From the NCBI RefSeq assembly GCF_030435805.1, contig NC_081305.1, positions 56,020,001 through 56,084,000 of the forward strand: 64,000 bases of DNA. Direction: 5' to 3'. The DNA is from Mustela lutreola. Lineage: Eukaryota > Chordata > Mammalia > Carnivora > Mustelidae. Made by a program: the position numbers and the translations under genes. This document shows, piece by piece, positions 1 to 10,305 of this stretch. The notes under the pieces are model-generated. The model was not told where the DNA came from. It searched no databases and was given only the letters and a program-made list of their open reading frames with translations. The first letter of the stretch is position 1, and the number at the start of each line of letters is the position of its first letter.

Positions 1-99
1 CTAAGACTCAGCTGGTTACCAGGAGGACTGGCCTTGTGAACAAGGGGGTGGAGCTCTCATTCCCACCTCCACTTCCCCAACCGCTGGCGAGGCTGAATC

Positions 100-730
100 A
101 GCCAATGGCCCAATGACTTAGTCCATCGTGACTCTGCAGTCAAGTCTCCATAAGAACCCGAAAGGCTTGGGGTCTGGAGAGTTCTGGGCTGGTGAGCCCA
201 TGGAGGTCAGGGAGAGCGGGGAGGACTTGCAGCGGGCACAGAGGCTTCCCTGTTTTTTCCCAGACCTCACCCTGTGTATCTCTGCATCTGGCTGTTGATT
301 CACTTCCTTTATCATATCCTTTCATAAGCGGCTAAACACAAGTAAGTGTTTCCCTGAGCCAGCCTAGCCAGTTAAAAGCATCACAGAGACGGTCGTTGGA
401 ACCACCAATCTATGGCGGGTGGGTCAGATGCACAGACCGAGGTTTAGACAGCCTGATGTCTGGAGGGTGGGGTGGGGGGCCGTCTGAACCTGTGGCGTCT
501 GAGGCTGCCTCTGTGTAGAGAGTGTCGGAATGGAGTTGAGTTCATGGACACCGGTAGGAACTGCTTGGTGTTGTGGGGCAGGGGAATCCACCACCACCCC
601 CACCACCGTGTGGGGATTTGGAGACACCTCTAGAAGAATTGGTGTCAGCAGACTCTCCTTACGCTATATGCTATATCCTTTTCATCTGGAGCTTCAAATC
701 TTTTGTTTGCTGATAAAGCTGTATTGAGTT
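100..730. repeat. Old interspersed repeat, possibly LTR-derived
   Basis: Stretches such as ctgttgattcacttccttta, aagtgtttccctgagcc and cacagaccgaggtttagaca resemble a widespread mammalian LTR-like repeat. Broken and non-coding. The family is not assigned. Confidence 0.4.
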
Positions 731-738
731 ACATCTTT

Positions 739-857
739 TTTTTTTTTTTAAGATTTTATTTTTCAGCCAACTCCACATGGACCCAAGGTGGGGTTCAAAC
801 TCACAACCTTGAGATGAAGAGTCACATGCTCAACCAACTGAGCCAGCCAGGTGCCCC
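739..857 (-). mobile_element. Old tRNA-type SINE
   Basis: Short minus copy: gttcaaactcacaaccttga, then gctcaaccaactgagccagc. Confidence 0.88.
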
Positions 858-982
858 CATCATTTAATTATAGCAGCCAACTATGAACCATATGTGCCTC
901 AGTCTCCTAATCTGCGAAATAGGGATATAATGTTGCTTTTATCTTTCAGGGATTTTCTGACAATATAACAAAATAATACTTT

Positions 983-1173
983 ATTTTAAGATTTTATTCA
1001 TTCATTTGACAGAGAAAGAGAGAGAGAACACAAGCAGGGGGAGCGGGAGGGAGAGGGAGAAGCAGACTCCCCACTGATGCAGGGAGCCTGATGCAGGACT
1101 CTATCACAGGACCCCAAGATCATGACCCGAGCAGAAGGCAGACACTCAACCAACTGAGCCATGCAGGTGCCCC
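983..1173 (-). mobile_element. CAN-SINE
   Basis: Minus copy from ttttaagattttattcattc to ccatgcaggtgccc. Confidence 0.92.
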
Positions 1174-1191
1174 TATTAAATCACATACACA

Positions 1192-1389
1192 CAAAAAAAT
1201 TTACTTAATTGAGAGAGAGAGAACCTGGGCCGGGGAGGTGGGTGGAGAGGGAGAGAGCCTCAAGCAGACTGCCCGCTGAGCGTGAAGCTTGACTCTGCGC
1301 TCCATCGCTCCATCTCATGACCTTAAGGTCGTGACCTGAGACCCTGAGATCATGACCCAGACCGAACCCAAGAGTCACCTGGGCGCCCC
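1192..1389 (-). mobile_element. CAN-SINE
   Basis: Minus copy, diverged, ending gtcacctgggcgcccc. Confidence 0.9.
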
Positions 1390-1694
1390 CCAAAATCAAT
1401 TTCTTCATCCGTGTGATGGTGACAAAGTCTAACTGGGATGGAATTCGAGCGTGGTGGGAATTACCTTGGAAGGTAGCCAGCTCGTGTCCTAGGACTGAAT
1501 CCTCAACCCTCAGACTATTAACTTCAGCTCCTGGGTGAGTGAAGCCTACCTATAAGGTAGGAAAAATCACAAGTTAGAAGTATCAAGACCGTGAAGTCAA
1601 AATCCTGATCAGAATAGAGGTACTGAAGAAACAGATTTATATCCAGGACACTGGCGCCCTTGTAACCAGTTGAATGTAAAGAAATTGATTTGCT

Positions 1695-1889
1695 GGGGCA
1701 CCTGGGTGGCTCAGTTGTTAAGAATCTGCCTTTGGCTCAGGTCATGGTCCCAGGATCCTGGGATCGAGTCCAACATCAGGTGCCCTGCTCAACCGGGAAG
1801 CTTGCTTCTCCCTCTCCCAGTCCCTTGGCTTCTGTTCCTTCTCTTGCTGTCTCTCTCTGTGTCAAATAAATAAATAAAATATTTAAAAG
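1695..1889 (+). mobile_element. CAN-SINE
   Basis: Plus copy with a 17-base TSD carrying one mismatch (aaagaaattgatttgct / aaagaaattgatatgct) at 1678-1694 and 1890-1906. Confidence 0.94.
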
Positions 1890-1906
1890 AAAGAAATTGA
1901 TATGCT

Positions 1907-2261
1907 TTTGAATGCACTATACTCCTGTCTGTCTGTCCTTGAGATATTTAAGGCATTTAGAAAAATCTTGTATATTTGATTTGCAAAAAATACGATCAAG
2001 CTTGTATTACTGTTTGTCTTCTCTTCAAAGCACTTCACTCATTTAAGGGAATCTGAGATGAAGTTCATTGATTTACGTTTGCAATGTTCAAAAGTTTGGA
2101 AAAATCTAAAGTTGTGAAATGCACAGCTTGCTATTTTTAGCTGTAGATGTCGTCAGCTAATGTTTAGAGGAAAGTGGATTGCTTAAAAATTCGTTAATCA
2201 TTACCAGAGAAACAAATAGTTGTGAATATTTGTGTCCATCCATAAAAACTTTTGTGACATT
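1907..2261. other. AT-rich intergenic DNA
   Basis: No gene or named repeat is recognised. Confidence 0.3.
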
Positions 2262-3330
2262 AAAAGAGCTCACCACAGTCTTCTCAGCAAATGATGCTGG
2301 GGAAACTGCATGTCAACACAACAAAGAATGAAGTTGGATCCTTACCTAATGCCAGATGCAAAAATTAACTCTCATTAAATCTGCGACCTAAACGTAAAGA
2401 CCTAAACTATAAAGCTCATAGAAGACAACATGGCGGGGCTGGGGGTAGGGGTGGGGTGTCATAACATTGGGTTTGGCAATGATTTCCTGGATATTACAAC
2501 AAAAATACAGGCAGCAAGAGTAATAATAGAAGAACGGGGCTGTATCCAAATGGACAACCTTTGTGCATCAAAGGAGACAGTCAACAGAGTCAACCCACGA
2601 GAAAAAAGAAAATATTTGCAAATCACATATGTGATTAGGGATTAGTGTGTATCTCTACAGCTTTCTATGATGTCACTCACATTGATGGGTCTGCTGATTC
2701 CAATGCTAATCTCTTCCAGAAACACCCTCATGGACACACCCAGACATCATGTTTTGTCGTCTCTCGGTATCCCTTCCGTCAGGTCAAGTTGACCTATACA
2801 ACTAACCATGACAGCTCCTCAAATGATTTTAAAAATGGGGTTACTATATGATCCAGCAATACAATGCTGAGTGTATCCCCCAAAGAAGGAAACCATGGTT
2901 TTTGAAGAGCTATTTGTACATATGTGTTCATCGCAGCCTTTTCCCCAATGGCCAAAAGGTGAAAGCAGCCCCGATGCCCATGGATGGGTACACAGGAAAC
3001 AAAAATGTGGTCTGTCCGTACAGTGGATACTAGGTAACCTTGAAGGGTATATTGATACATTGTACACCACTTTGGATGAACTTTGGAAACATTGTGCTGG
3101 GTGAAGTAAGACATTCACACACATAGAAATATTCTATGATTCCACTGACTTATCTGAAGTAGTAAAATTCATGGAAACAGGAAGCAGATGGTGGTGGTGG
3201 GGGGGGAGCTAGGGGAAGGAGGGAGTGGGGAGTTGTTCAATGGGTACAGAGGTTGAATTTTACAAGATGAAAAAAGTTCTGGGAACTGTCTGCCCCATGA
3301 CATTAGTCATTCAAGACTGCTAAACTGTAG
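2262..3330 (+). repeat. L1 ORF2 3' part and 3' UTR, old
   Basis: Plus-strand L1: gaatgaagttggatccttac, then acctttgtgcatcaaaggag and the 3' UTR part gatccagcaatacaatgctg and tatgattccactgacttatc. The middle is rearranged. Two SINEs interrupt its tail. Confidence 0.8.
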
Positions 3331-3550
3331 GGGCGCCTGGGTGGCTCATTGGGTATGAGTCTCTGCCTTTGGCTTAGGTCATGATCTCAGGGTCCTGGGA
3401 TCGAGCCCCACATTGGGGGTGGAGGGGGTCTCTACTAAGGGACCTACTAAGCCTGCTTCCTCCTCTCTCTTCTGCCTGCCTCTCTGCCTACTTGTGATCT
3501 CTCTTTGTGTCAAATAAATTTTTAAAAAACTAAAAAAAAAAAAAAAAAAA
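3331..3550 (+). mobile_element. CAN-SINE with perfect 18-base TSD
   Basis: Plus copy flanked by aagactgctaaactgtag at 3313-3330 and 3551-3568. Young insertion in the L1 tail. Confidence 0.97.
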
Positions 3551-3589
3551 AAGACTGCTAAACTGTAGACTTAAAAATGGTTAAGTGAG

Positions 3590-3773
3590 GGTGCCTGGGT
3601 GGCTCAGTGGGTTAAAGCCTCTGCCTTCGGCTCGGGTCATGATCCCAGGACCCTGGGATCGAGCCTCGCATCAGGCTCTCTGCTCAGTAGGGAGCCTACT
3701 TCTCTTCCTCTCTCTCTGCCTGCCTCTCTGCCTACTTGTATTCTGTCAGATAAATAAAATGTTTTTAAAAAAA
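3590..3773 (+). mobile_element. CAN-SINE with TSD
   Basis: Plus copy flanked by aatggttaagtgag on both sides (ending 3589 and starting near 3772). Only about 20 bases separate it from the previous insertion's duplication. Confidence 0.96.
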
Positions 3774-3820
3774 ATGGTTAAGTGAGTGATTGTTATGTTT
3801 TGTAACATACATACGCTTGA

Positions 3821-3850
3821 ACCACCCAGGCGCCCCTAAAAATAAAATCT
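3821..3850 (-). repeat. SINE head remnant
   Basis: Only aaccacccaggcgcccc survives. Confidence 0.6.
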
Positions 3851-4182
3851 TAAAAAAGTAAAATAAAATTTTATTGCAGGGTGAGAAGGGGTGGAATGGG
3901 GTGGGACAATGTCCTTGCTGGCTTACCAGCTATGTGCCTAGTTCCCTCCTGTGTTTCATGACTTTGTAGGATGAGCTCACTCAAGCCTTCCTCTGTTCAA
4001 TCTGAGCTGGGTGATGTCTCTCTAGAGAAGCTTTCTCTTTGCTTTGGCGGGAGACCTAGGGACATCACCAGCCCAACCGCTACACCTTTAATTTCTCAGC
4101 TTGTCAGTGCCTCAACCACCCAGCTTGATTTCCAGCCCATTCCACATGAGACTGGTTGGGTGGTCACTCAGCGTTCAGTGGA

Positions 4183-4377
4183 GGGGACGCCTGGGTGGCT
4201 CAGTGGGGTAAGCCTCTGCCTTCGGCTCAGGTCAGGATCTCAGAGTCCTGGGATCGAGTCCCGCATCCGGCTTTCTGCTCAGTGGGGTTTGGGGTTTGTG
4301 TTGCTTCTCCCTCTGCCTCTGCCGCTCCCTTGCTTGTGCCCTCTTGCTCTCTCTCGCTCTATCTCTCAAATTACTAA
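4183..4377 (+). mobile_element. CAN-SINE
   Basis: Plus copy, gggacgcctgggtggctcag to ctctcaaattactaaatt. Adjacent to a long palindrome. Confidence 0.9.
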
Positions 4378-4386
4378 ATTAATTAA

Positions 4387-4523
4387 TGCTTGGGCTCTGG
4401 ATGGCGGGGAAATGATTCTTTACTGATTTTTTAAATTAATTAATTAATTAATTAAAACTAACTAATTAATTAAATTTAAAAAATCAGTAGAGAATAATTT
4501 CTCTGCCATCCAGAGCCCAAGCA
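4387..4523. repeat. Long imperfect palindrome
   Basis: The left arm begins tgcttgggctctggatggc and the right arm ends gccatccagagcccaagca. The arms are about 60 bases each, with a few mismatches, around an ATTAATTAATTA centre. It can fold as a hairpin or cruciform. Confidence 0.93.
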
Positions 4524-4589
4524 CAAATAGGAAAAGCTCCTGGAGGTCCTCCTAGAGCCACTGGGTGATCATTTCGGGGGGGGGGGTGA

Positions 4590-4720
4590 TTATTTTTTAT
4601 TTTTAAATTTTGTCCATTTACTTATTTGTTTGAGGAATCTTTACACCCAGTGTGGAGCTGGAACTCGTGACCCTGAGATCGAGAGTCACGTGCTCTTCCG
4701 ACTGAGCCAGTCGGGCACCC
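4590..4720 (-). mobile_element. Old tRNA-type SINE
   Basis: Minus copy: ctggaactcgtgaccctgag, then actgagccagtcgggcaccc. Confidence 0.87.
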
Positions 4721-4886
4721 TGAGACTTCATTTTTACTGTGGTGAGAGACACATAGCAAGACACTTGCCATTTTAACTGTTCATACGTGCACAGATCGGT
4801 GGCGTTAAGAGCATTCACGCTGAGGTCCACTATGACCGCCATCTGTTCCCCTATAACTTTTTCTTTCTTTCTTTTATTTATTTTTA

Positions 4887-5094
4887 TTTTTTTTTAAGAT
4901 TTTATTTATTTATTTGTCAGAGAGAGAGAGAGAGCGAGAGCGAGCACAGGCAGACAGAGAGGCAGGCAGAGTCAGAGGGAGAAGCAGGCTCCCCGCTGAG
5001 CAGGGAGCCTGATGCGGGACTCGATGCCAGGACGCTGGGATCATGACCTGAGCCGAAGGCAGCTGCTTAACCCACTGAGCCACCCAGGCGTCCC
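4887..5094 (-). mobile_element. CAN-SINE
   Basis: Minus copy ending gagccacccaggcgtccc. Pyrimidine-rich tctttctttctttta flanks it on both sides. Confidence 0.93.
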
Positions 5095-5109
5095 TCTTTC
5101 TTTCTTTTA

Positions 5110-5296
5110 AACTTTAATTATTTGAGAGCGAGAGAGAGAGAGGGTGAGAGAGAGAATGAACACGTGGAGGGGCAGAGGAAGAGGGAGAGGGCGACTCCCT
5201 GCTGAGCGGAGAACCCGACATGGGACTCGATTCCAGGACCCCAGGACCAGGACCTGACCTGAAGGGAGGCACCCAACCGCTGAGACACCCAGGCAG
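5110..5296 (-). mobile_element. CAN-SINE
   Basis: Minus copy, diverged, ending gacacccaggcag. Confidence 0.88.
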
Positions 5297-5502
5297 GACT
5301 CCTCCTCCAAACTTTTTCATCTTCCCAAATGGAGACTCTGCCCATCCAGTGGGCAACTCCACACCATCCTCTTTCCCCCAGATTGTGGCCTTTGGCATAA
5401 GTGGCTTCAGGCTTCCTCTGCCATGCAGCCTGTGTCCCAAAGTCCTTCCTTTTTAAGGCTAAGTAATGTCTCATTGGAGGTAGGTCAGTGGGATTTTCTT
5501 TT

Positions 5503-5679
5503 ATTTCAAGATTATTGATTATTTGAGAAAGAAAGAGCATGAGCAAGGGGGGTGGACAGAGGGAGAAGCAGGTTCCGCACCAAGCAGGGAGCCTGATGCG
5601 GGGCTCGATCCCAGGACGCTGGGATCATGACCTGAGCTGAAGGCAGAGGTCTTAACCCCCTGAGCCACCCAGGCGCCCC
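5503..5679 (-). mobile_element. CAN-SINE
   Basis: Minus copy ending gagccacccaggcgcccc. Confidence 0.92.
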
Positions 5680-6059
5680 TAAACATCAGGCTTTCACTGA
5701 AATTCTGGCCGTGGACCTTTCTCTTCATAGACATCCCTGTCAGTGCCTGAACGTTCCAGAAAGCTCCTTCCTGCTCAGCCGGCATTCCACTCTGATTTCA
5801 CTGTTTCCGGTGTTGGCCTCTTCCCTCCCTTTCTTTTACCTTTCCTGTCACCTTCTGTCCTTTTCTTCTTCCTTCCCTCCCTCTCCTTCTCCTTCTTCTT
5901 CTTCATCATCGTCTTCTTTTGTGAGGGAGGAGATCTGGAAATTTCTGTCTTCTCACAGGCTCTCCATACATTTAGAAGGATGCTTGGAAAGAGGTGAGGT
6001 GACAATGAGGTCACAGCTTGGAGTCCCCCGCCCCCCGCCCCCACAGGGGTAGCTTTTAC
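5680..6059. other. Unique DNA with CTT-rich tract
   Basis: A pyrimidine-rich low-complexity block (cttctccttcttcttcttc) lies at about 5845-5925. No gene is seen. Confidence 0.5.
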
Positions 6060-6660
6060 CTGATATAATTTTGAACGTACAGAAAAGTTCCCAGACTAGT
6101 GCAAAGAATTTCACAGATGCTTTACCAGGCTCCAGGGCTCGCTGTCCCCACCCCCCTTTTGTCTTATCATCCCAGTGTTCTCTCTCTGTATTATTATATA
6201 TTTACATTTCCAGAGGCATATGAGAAAACACCAGAGGTACCACGCTCCTTTGTCCCTAAATATAGCAGTGTGTGTGTATTTGCTAAGAACAAGGACATTC
6301 TTTTTAAGAACCACAATGCAGGGGCACCTGGGTGGCTCAGTGGATTAAGCCACTATCTTCAGCTCAGGTCATAATCTCAGGGTCCTGGGATCAAGTCCTG
6401 CATCAAGTCTCTGCCGAGCAGAGAGCCTGCTTCCCTCTCACTCTCTCTGCCTGCCTCCCTGCCTACTTGTGATCTCTGTCAAATAAATAGAATCTTAAAA
6501 AAAAAAAAAAAAAAGAACCACAATGCAATGATTCAAGTCAGAAAACTTCACGTGGATCAATTACTATGATCTAATGCACAGAACTCACTCAAATTTCATA
6601 AAGCGTCCTACAACCGGGATATCACCTGATTGGTCAAAGGATCCATTAGTATGACTTTCC
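6060..6660. repeat. Old L1-like fragment split by a SINE
   Basis: aattttgaacgtacagaaaa, gctaagaacaaggacattct and, after the SINE, tgatctaatgcacagaactc follow an old L1 3' segment in order. Confidence 0.65.
6321..6512 (+). mobile_element. CAN-SINE with perfect TSD
   Basis: Plus copy flanked by aagaaccacaatgca at 6306-6320 and 6513-6527. Confidence 0.96.
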
Positions 6661-6799
6661 TCCCTCTTCCTCTTTCTCCACCTTGACCTTTTTGAAGAGT
6701 CAAGGCCAGTTCTTGGGCAGAAGGTCTCCTGACTGGAGAATGTTTGATGTCTCTTCATGATCAGATTCAGGCTGGGTGGCCTGATTCAGGCTGGTTTCT

Positions 6800-7120
6800 T
6801 AATCTTCCATGGGGCTTGAACTCACAACCCTGAGATCCAAGACCTGAGGTGAGATTAAGAGTCTAACACTTTGGGTGCCTGGGCGGGGCTCAGTCAGTGA
6901 AGCGTCTGCCTTTGGCTCAGGTCATGATCCCAGGGTCCTGGGATTGAGCCCCGCATCAGGCTCCCTGCTCAGCGGGGAGTCTGCTTCTCCCTCATCTCCA
7001 CACCCCCAGCCCCACTTGTGCTCTCTCTTTCTCTCTTGTGCGCTCTCTCAAATAAATAAATAAATCTTAAAAAAAAAAAAAGAGTCTGCAGCTTAACTGA
7101 CTGAGCCATGCAGGCGCCCC
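6800..7120 (-). mobile_element. Old tRNA-type SINE hosting a younger SINE
   Basis: Minus copy split at about 6872-7081 (cttgaactcacaaccctgag before, aactgactgagccatgcagg after). Confidence 0.85.
6872..7081 (+). mobile_element. CAN-SINE inserted in a SINE
   Basis: Plus copy with a short shared aagagtct at both edges. Confidence 0.92.
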
Positions 7121-7174
7121 CAGAATGTCTCATTTGGAAGGACAAAACTCCATGCTTTAAAAAATAGTATTATT

Positions 7175-7363
7175 GGGGCACCTGGGTGGCTCAGTGGGTT
7201 AAGCCGCTGCCTTCGGCTCAGGTCATGATCTCAGGGTCCTGGGATCGAGTCCCGCATCGGGCTCTCTGCTCAGCAGGGAGCCTGCTTCCTCCTCTCTCTC
7301 TCTCTGCCTGCCTCTCTGCCTACTTGTGATCTCTCTCTGTCAAATAAATAAATAAAATCTAAA
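7175..7363 (+). mobile_element. CAN-SINE, young
   Basis: Plus copy near consensus. The TSD aaaaaatagtattatt lies at 7159-7174 and 7364-7379; a third copy lies at about 7470-7485. Confidence 0.96.
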
Positions 7364-7379
7364 AAAAAATAGTATTATT

Positions 7380-7469
7380 AAGTGTGTAAGCCTGATGATT
7401 CATAGACCTGTACCTCTGGGGCAAAAATACACTATATGTTAACCAAAAAAATAATCTTTTAAAAACGAA
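7380..7469 (+). mobile_element. Short L1 3' end
   Basis: aagcctgatgattcatagac, then ctgtacctctggggcaaaaa and an A-rich end. A severely 5'-truncated L1 bounded by the same aaaaaatagtattatt target. Confidence 0.8.
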
Positions 7470-7485
7470 AAAAATAGTATTATTG

Positions 7486-7615
7486 AACTATAGTTGACAT
7501 AAAACATTGTATAAATTCAAGGCACATAGCCTGTTCATTTGATACATTTATATACTGTAATATGATTGTCATTATAGCAATAATGGACACTTCTATTGGG
7601 TTACATAATTATCCT
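7486..7615. repeat. Old L1-like fragment
   Basis: gaactatagttgacataaaa and tactgtaatatgattgtcat resemble old L1 sequence. Confidence 0.5.
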
Positions 7616-7809
7616 TTTTTTTTTTTAGAAAAAATAGGTCTAGTCTAGTAGCTCTAGTCTTGTGAAAACTGGAACTCTGGGAGTAAAGGAGAGAAAAGCT
7701 TCAGATACTAGTGGGAGAGGAAACTGACCTGTCTACACAATTTCGGAGAGCTTGATGTACTGAGAGGTTATATATATGTATCTTTTCCTTTTTTAAAAGA
7801 TTTTATTTT

Positions 7810-8006
7810 GGGGCACCTGGATGGCTCAGTGGGTTAAGCCTCTGCCTTTGGCTCAGGTCATGATCCCAGGGTCCTGGGATTGAGCCCTGCATCAGGCTCT
7901 CTGCTCAGCAGGGAGCCTGCTTCCTCCTCTCTCTCTGCCTGCCTCTCTGCCTGCCTACTTGTGACCTCTCTCTGCCAAATAAATAAATAAAATCTTAAAA
8001 AAAAAA
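7810..8006 (+). mobile_element. CAN-SINE
   Basis: Plus copy near consensus inside the tail of the older element. Confidence 0.95.
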
Positions 8007-8013
8007 CATTTTA

Positions 8014-8203
8014 GGGGTGCCTGGGTGGCTCAGTGGGTTAAGCCTCTGCTTTCGGCTCAGGTCATGGTCCCAGGGTCCTGGGATCGAGCCCCACGTTGGG
8101 CTCTCTGCTCAGCAGGGAGCCTGCTTCTTCCTCTCTCTCTCTGCCTGCCTCTCCACTACTTGTAATCTCTGTCTGTCAAATAAATAAAATCTTAAAAAAA
8201 AAA
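8014..8203 (+). mobile_element. CAN-SINE
   Basis: Plus copy seven bases after the previous one. AAGATTTTATTTT marks the shared target. Confidence 0.95.
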
Positions 8204-8289
8204 AGATTTTATTTTTAAGTAATCTCTATGCCCAACATGGGGCTCAAAACTACAAACATTAAGCATCCCATGCTCTTCCTACTGAGCCA

Positions 8290-8486
8290 TTATTTTTTTT
8301 AAGATTTTATTTATTTATTTATTTGACAGAGAGAGAGAGAGAGAGACCAAGTAAGCAGAGAGGCAGGCAAAGAGAGAGGGGGAAGCAGGATCCCCGCTGA
8401 GCAGAGAGCCCGACTCGGGGCTCGATCCAGGACCCTGGGACCATGACCTGAGCCGAAGGCAGAGACTTAAACCAAGGAGCCACCCC
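8290..8486 (-). mobile_element. CAN-SINE
   Basis: Minus copy abutting the nested group. Its head is damaged (caaggagccaccccaaga). Confidence 0.9.
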
Positions 8487-8679
8487 AAGAGGGTGATTTA
8501 GACGCAGACACACACAGACACTTGGGGAAAAGACCATATGGAGACGGAGATTGGGTGACATGTTTCTAAGCCAAGGGATGCCAAGGATTGCCAGCGGACC
8601 ACCAGAAGCTGGAAAGAAGCAAAGAAATCTTCTTACCAAGAGACTTGGGAGAGAGGCTGTCCCTGCCAACACCTTGATT

Positions 8680-8775
8680 TCAGACTTCTATGCCCCTAGA
8701 ACTGTGAAGGAGCACATCTCTGTGTTTTAAATCACTCAGTTTGTGGTACTTCGTATGGCGGCCCCTGAGGAAAAT
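8680..8775 (+). mobile_element. Ancient LTR end, MaLR (MLT1-like)
   Basis: cccctagaactgtgaaggag and tttaaatcactcagtttgtg match the end pattern of MaLR LTRs. A small, broken fossil of mammal-wide age. Confidence 0.5.
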
Positions 8776-10205
8776 CATACGCTCCCCTTTCCACCCTCCT
8801 ACCAGTTGGTGGCAACCACTAAACTGATTTGTGTGTCTAGGAGTTTGCCTAGTCCCCAGAATTTTTTGATCCAAGAGGTCTGGGGTCGGGAACGTGCATT
8901 TCTAGCAAGTTCCCAGGCGGTGCTGATGCTGTTGGCCTTTCTGCAGCATCTCAAGCATAGGGCACCTGCCAAGAGCTGACAAAGGGCACCCCAGGCCCTA
9001 GAGTTGAACCAATAAGTTCACTTCCTGGGATCCCTTCCCAGGCTGGCTCCCCAGGTTGCTGCCAGTTTCAAGGGCAAGACCCTGCTGTCCTTTTGTGCAC
9101 TTTGCAACTCCCCACTGAGCACACTTTGCACCCCACCCTGTGAAAGCTGCCGGTGAGTTTTGTGGCATCTTGGCTCCTGCTTCCGGTGAAAATACTCTCC
9201 CCCACCTGAGCCAGCCTCTGCCATCAGAGCAGAAAACCTCCCTTCCACAAATACAGACTTTCATCTCCTCCGGGCACTGACTCCGTCTCATGAGCTTCAG
9301 GGACATGCACTGATATCCCCCCACTCTTCCACGGAGGTGTTCCTCTCATTGGAACAGGGGAATTAAAATGAGGGGTCCAAAACCACAAGTCCCAAGGGCC
9401 TGCGGTAGTCGGTCAGACACCCAGGACCTAAAGGGCACTGACCATGAGCCCCGGGGAGGGGTCAGTCCTCCTGTCCTTCCTAACTGCGAAATAACCCTAG
9501 GAGCAATGTGGAAATCTGGATGGTGGGGAGGGAGGGAGAACAGGCAACTCCCTGGGACTGGGGTCTGTGACAGTCGTTAAGTTCTGGAGTCCCTAAGCAC
9601 CTGCATGGAAGCATTTAGATCCTCAAGTGTTCTCCTGAGGACCAGGACTCCCAGTCTCCAGAGTCTGCCCTCAGACCGGCGTTCCATGTTCCTCTTCCCC
9701 TGTTCTCCTGGGACCCAGGTGTCCAGATATCCAGCTCTCCGATCCCTCAGGACTCAAGAGTCCCATCTCACACCAATTATGGCCCTAGGATCCAAGAGCA
9801 TTTGCCTGGGCCCTGAGGACCCAGATGTCATCCCATTCCTTGTGCTAAGTGGATCCAGAAAACTACGTCTCCCATGAGGCCTTAGGTCTGCAGTGTCATT
9901 GTTTAAATGCTCCCTGTTATTGAGGTACCTCAGAAAAATAGTTGCACACCACAAGCACGAGGTTGGGGATGGGTTGGGGAGGGGATGGGAGGTTAACAAG
10001 CCTTCTCCTGTCAAAGGGCAGGGATAGTCCAGAGTCCCTGGGGACACCAAAGCAGAGCAGAAAACTGAGGCCCAGAGGGCAACTGGGACCTTCCCACAGC
10101 TTCCTGACAATGGGGGCAGGGGTGCTTGGGGTGGATGGGAGACGGGGAAGCAGATCCCATAACCTCCCTCAAACACTCACACAGGCTCACTCGGGTCCTC
10201 CTCTC
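8776..10205. other. Intergenic, downstream of FGF21
   Basis: No gene is supported here. The first part is mostly unique sequence. About 9600-9880 holds degenerate minisatellite-like units (ctcccagtctccagagtc and similar), and one ZNF143-like motif lies at 9859-9882. Open frames in the stretch lack splice logic or family resemblance. Confidence 0.5.
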
Positions 10206-10211
10206 AGATTC

Positions 10212-10217
10212 TTTATT
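10212..10217 (-). terminator. FGF21 poly(A) signal
   Basis: AATAAA on the minus strand lies about 90 bases downstream of the FGF21 stop codon. It sits just after an AT-rich 3' UTR with several ATTTA pentamers. Confidence 0.75.
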
Positions 10218-10280
10218 ATCCCAAGTAATAAAAATAAAAAATAAATAAATAAGATAAATAACCCAATAAATAAAGAGGAG
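10218..10280 (-). promoter_or_regulatory. AU-rich element in FGF21 3' UTR
   Basis: Read on the minus strand, the short 3' UTR contains overlapping TTATTTATT and ATTTA motifs. This is the classic AU-rich element type bound by mRNA-decay factors. It suggests a rapidly turned-over hormone mRNA, which is inferred from motif content. Confidence 0.6.
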
Positions 10281-10305
10281 ACCCCGTAATAAACAGCCGG
10301 TGGCT

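Larger units (their letters stand above)
4721..5480 (-). repeat. L1 fragment split by two SINEs
   Basis: 4721-4860 (ttgccattttaactgttcat, tggcgttaagagcattcacg) and 5298-5480 (aactttttcatcttcccaaa, tttttaaggctaagtaatgt) are consecutive parts of an old L1 segment. Confidence 0.7.
7788..8289 (-). mobile_element. Old tRNA-type SINE hosting two younger SINEs
   Basis: Minus copy: aaaagattttatttt at about 7795, resumed at about 8204 (attttatttttaagtaatct to tcctactgagccat). Confidence 0.88.

Noticed and set aside
1-10200. BCAT2, the next human gene past FGF21
   Set aside because: No exon-like match was found. In human the gap is tens of kilobases.
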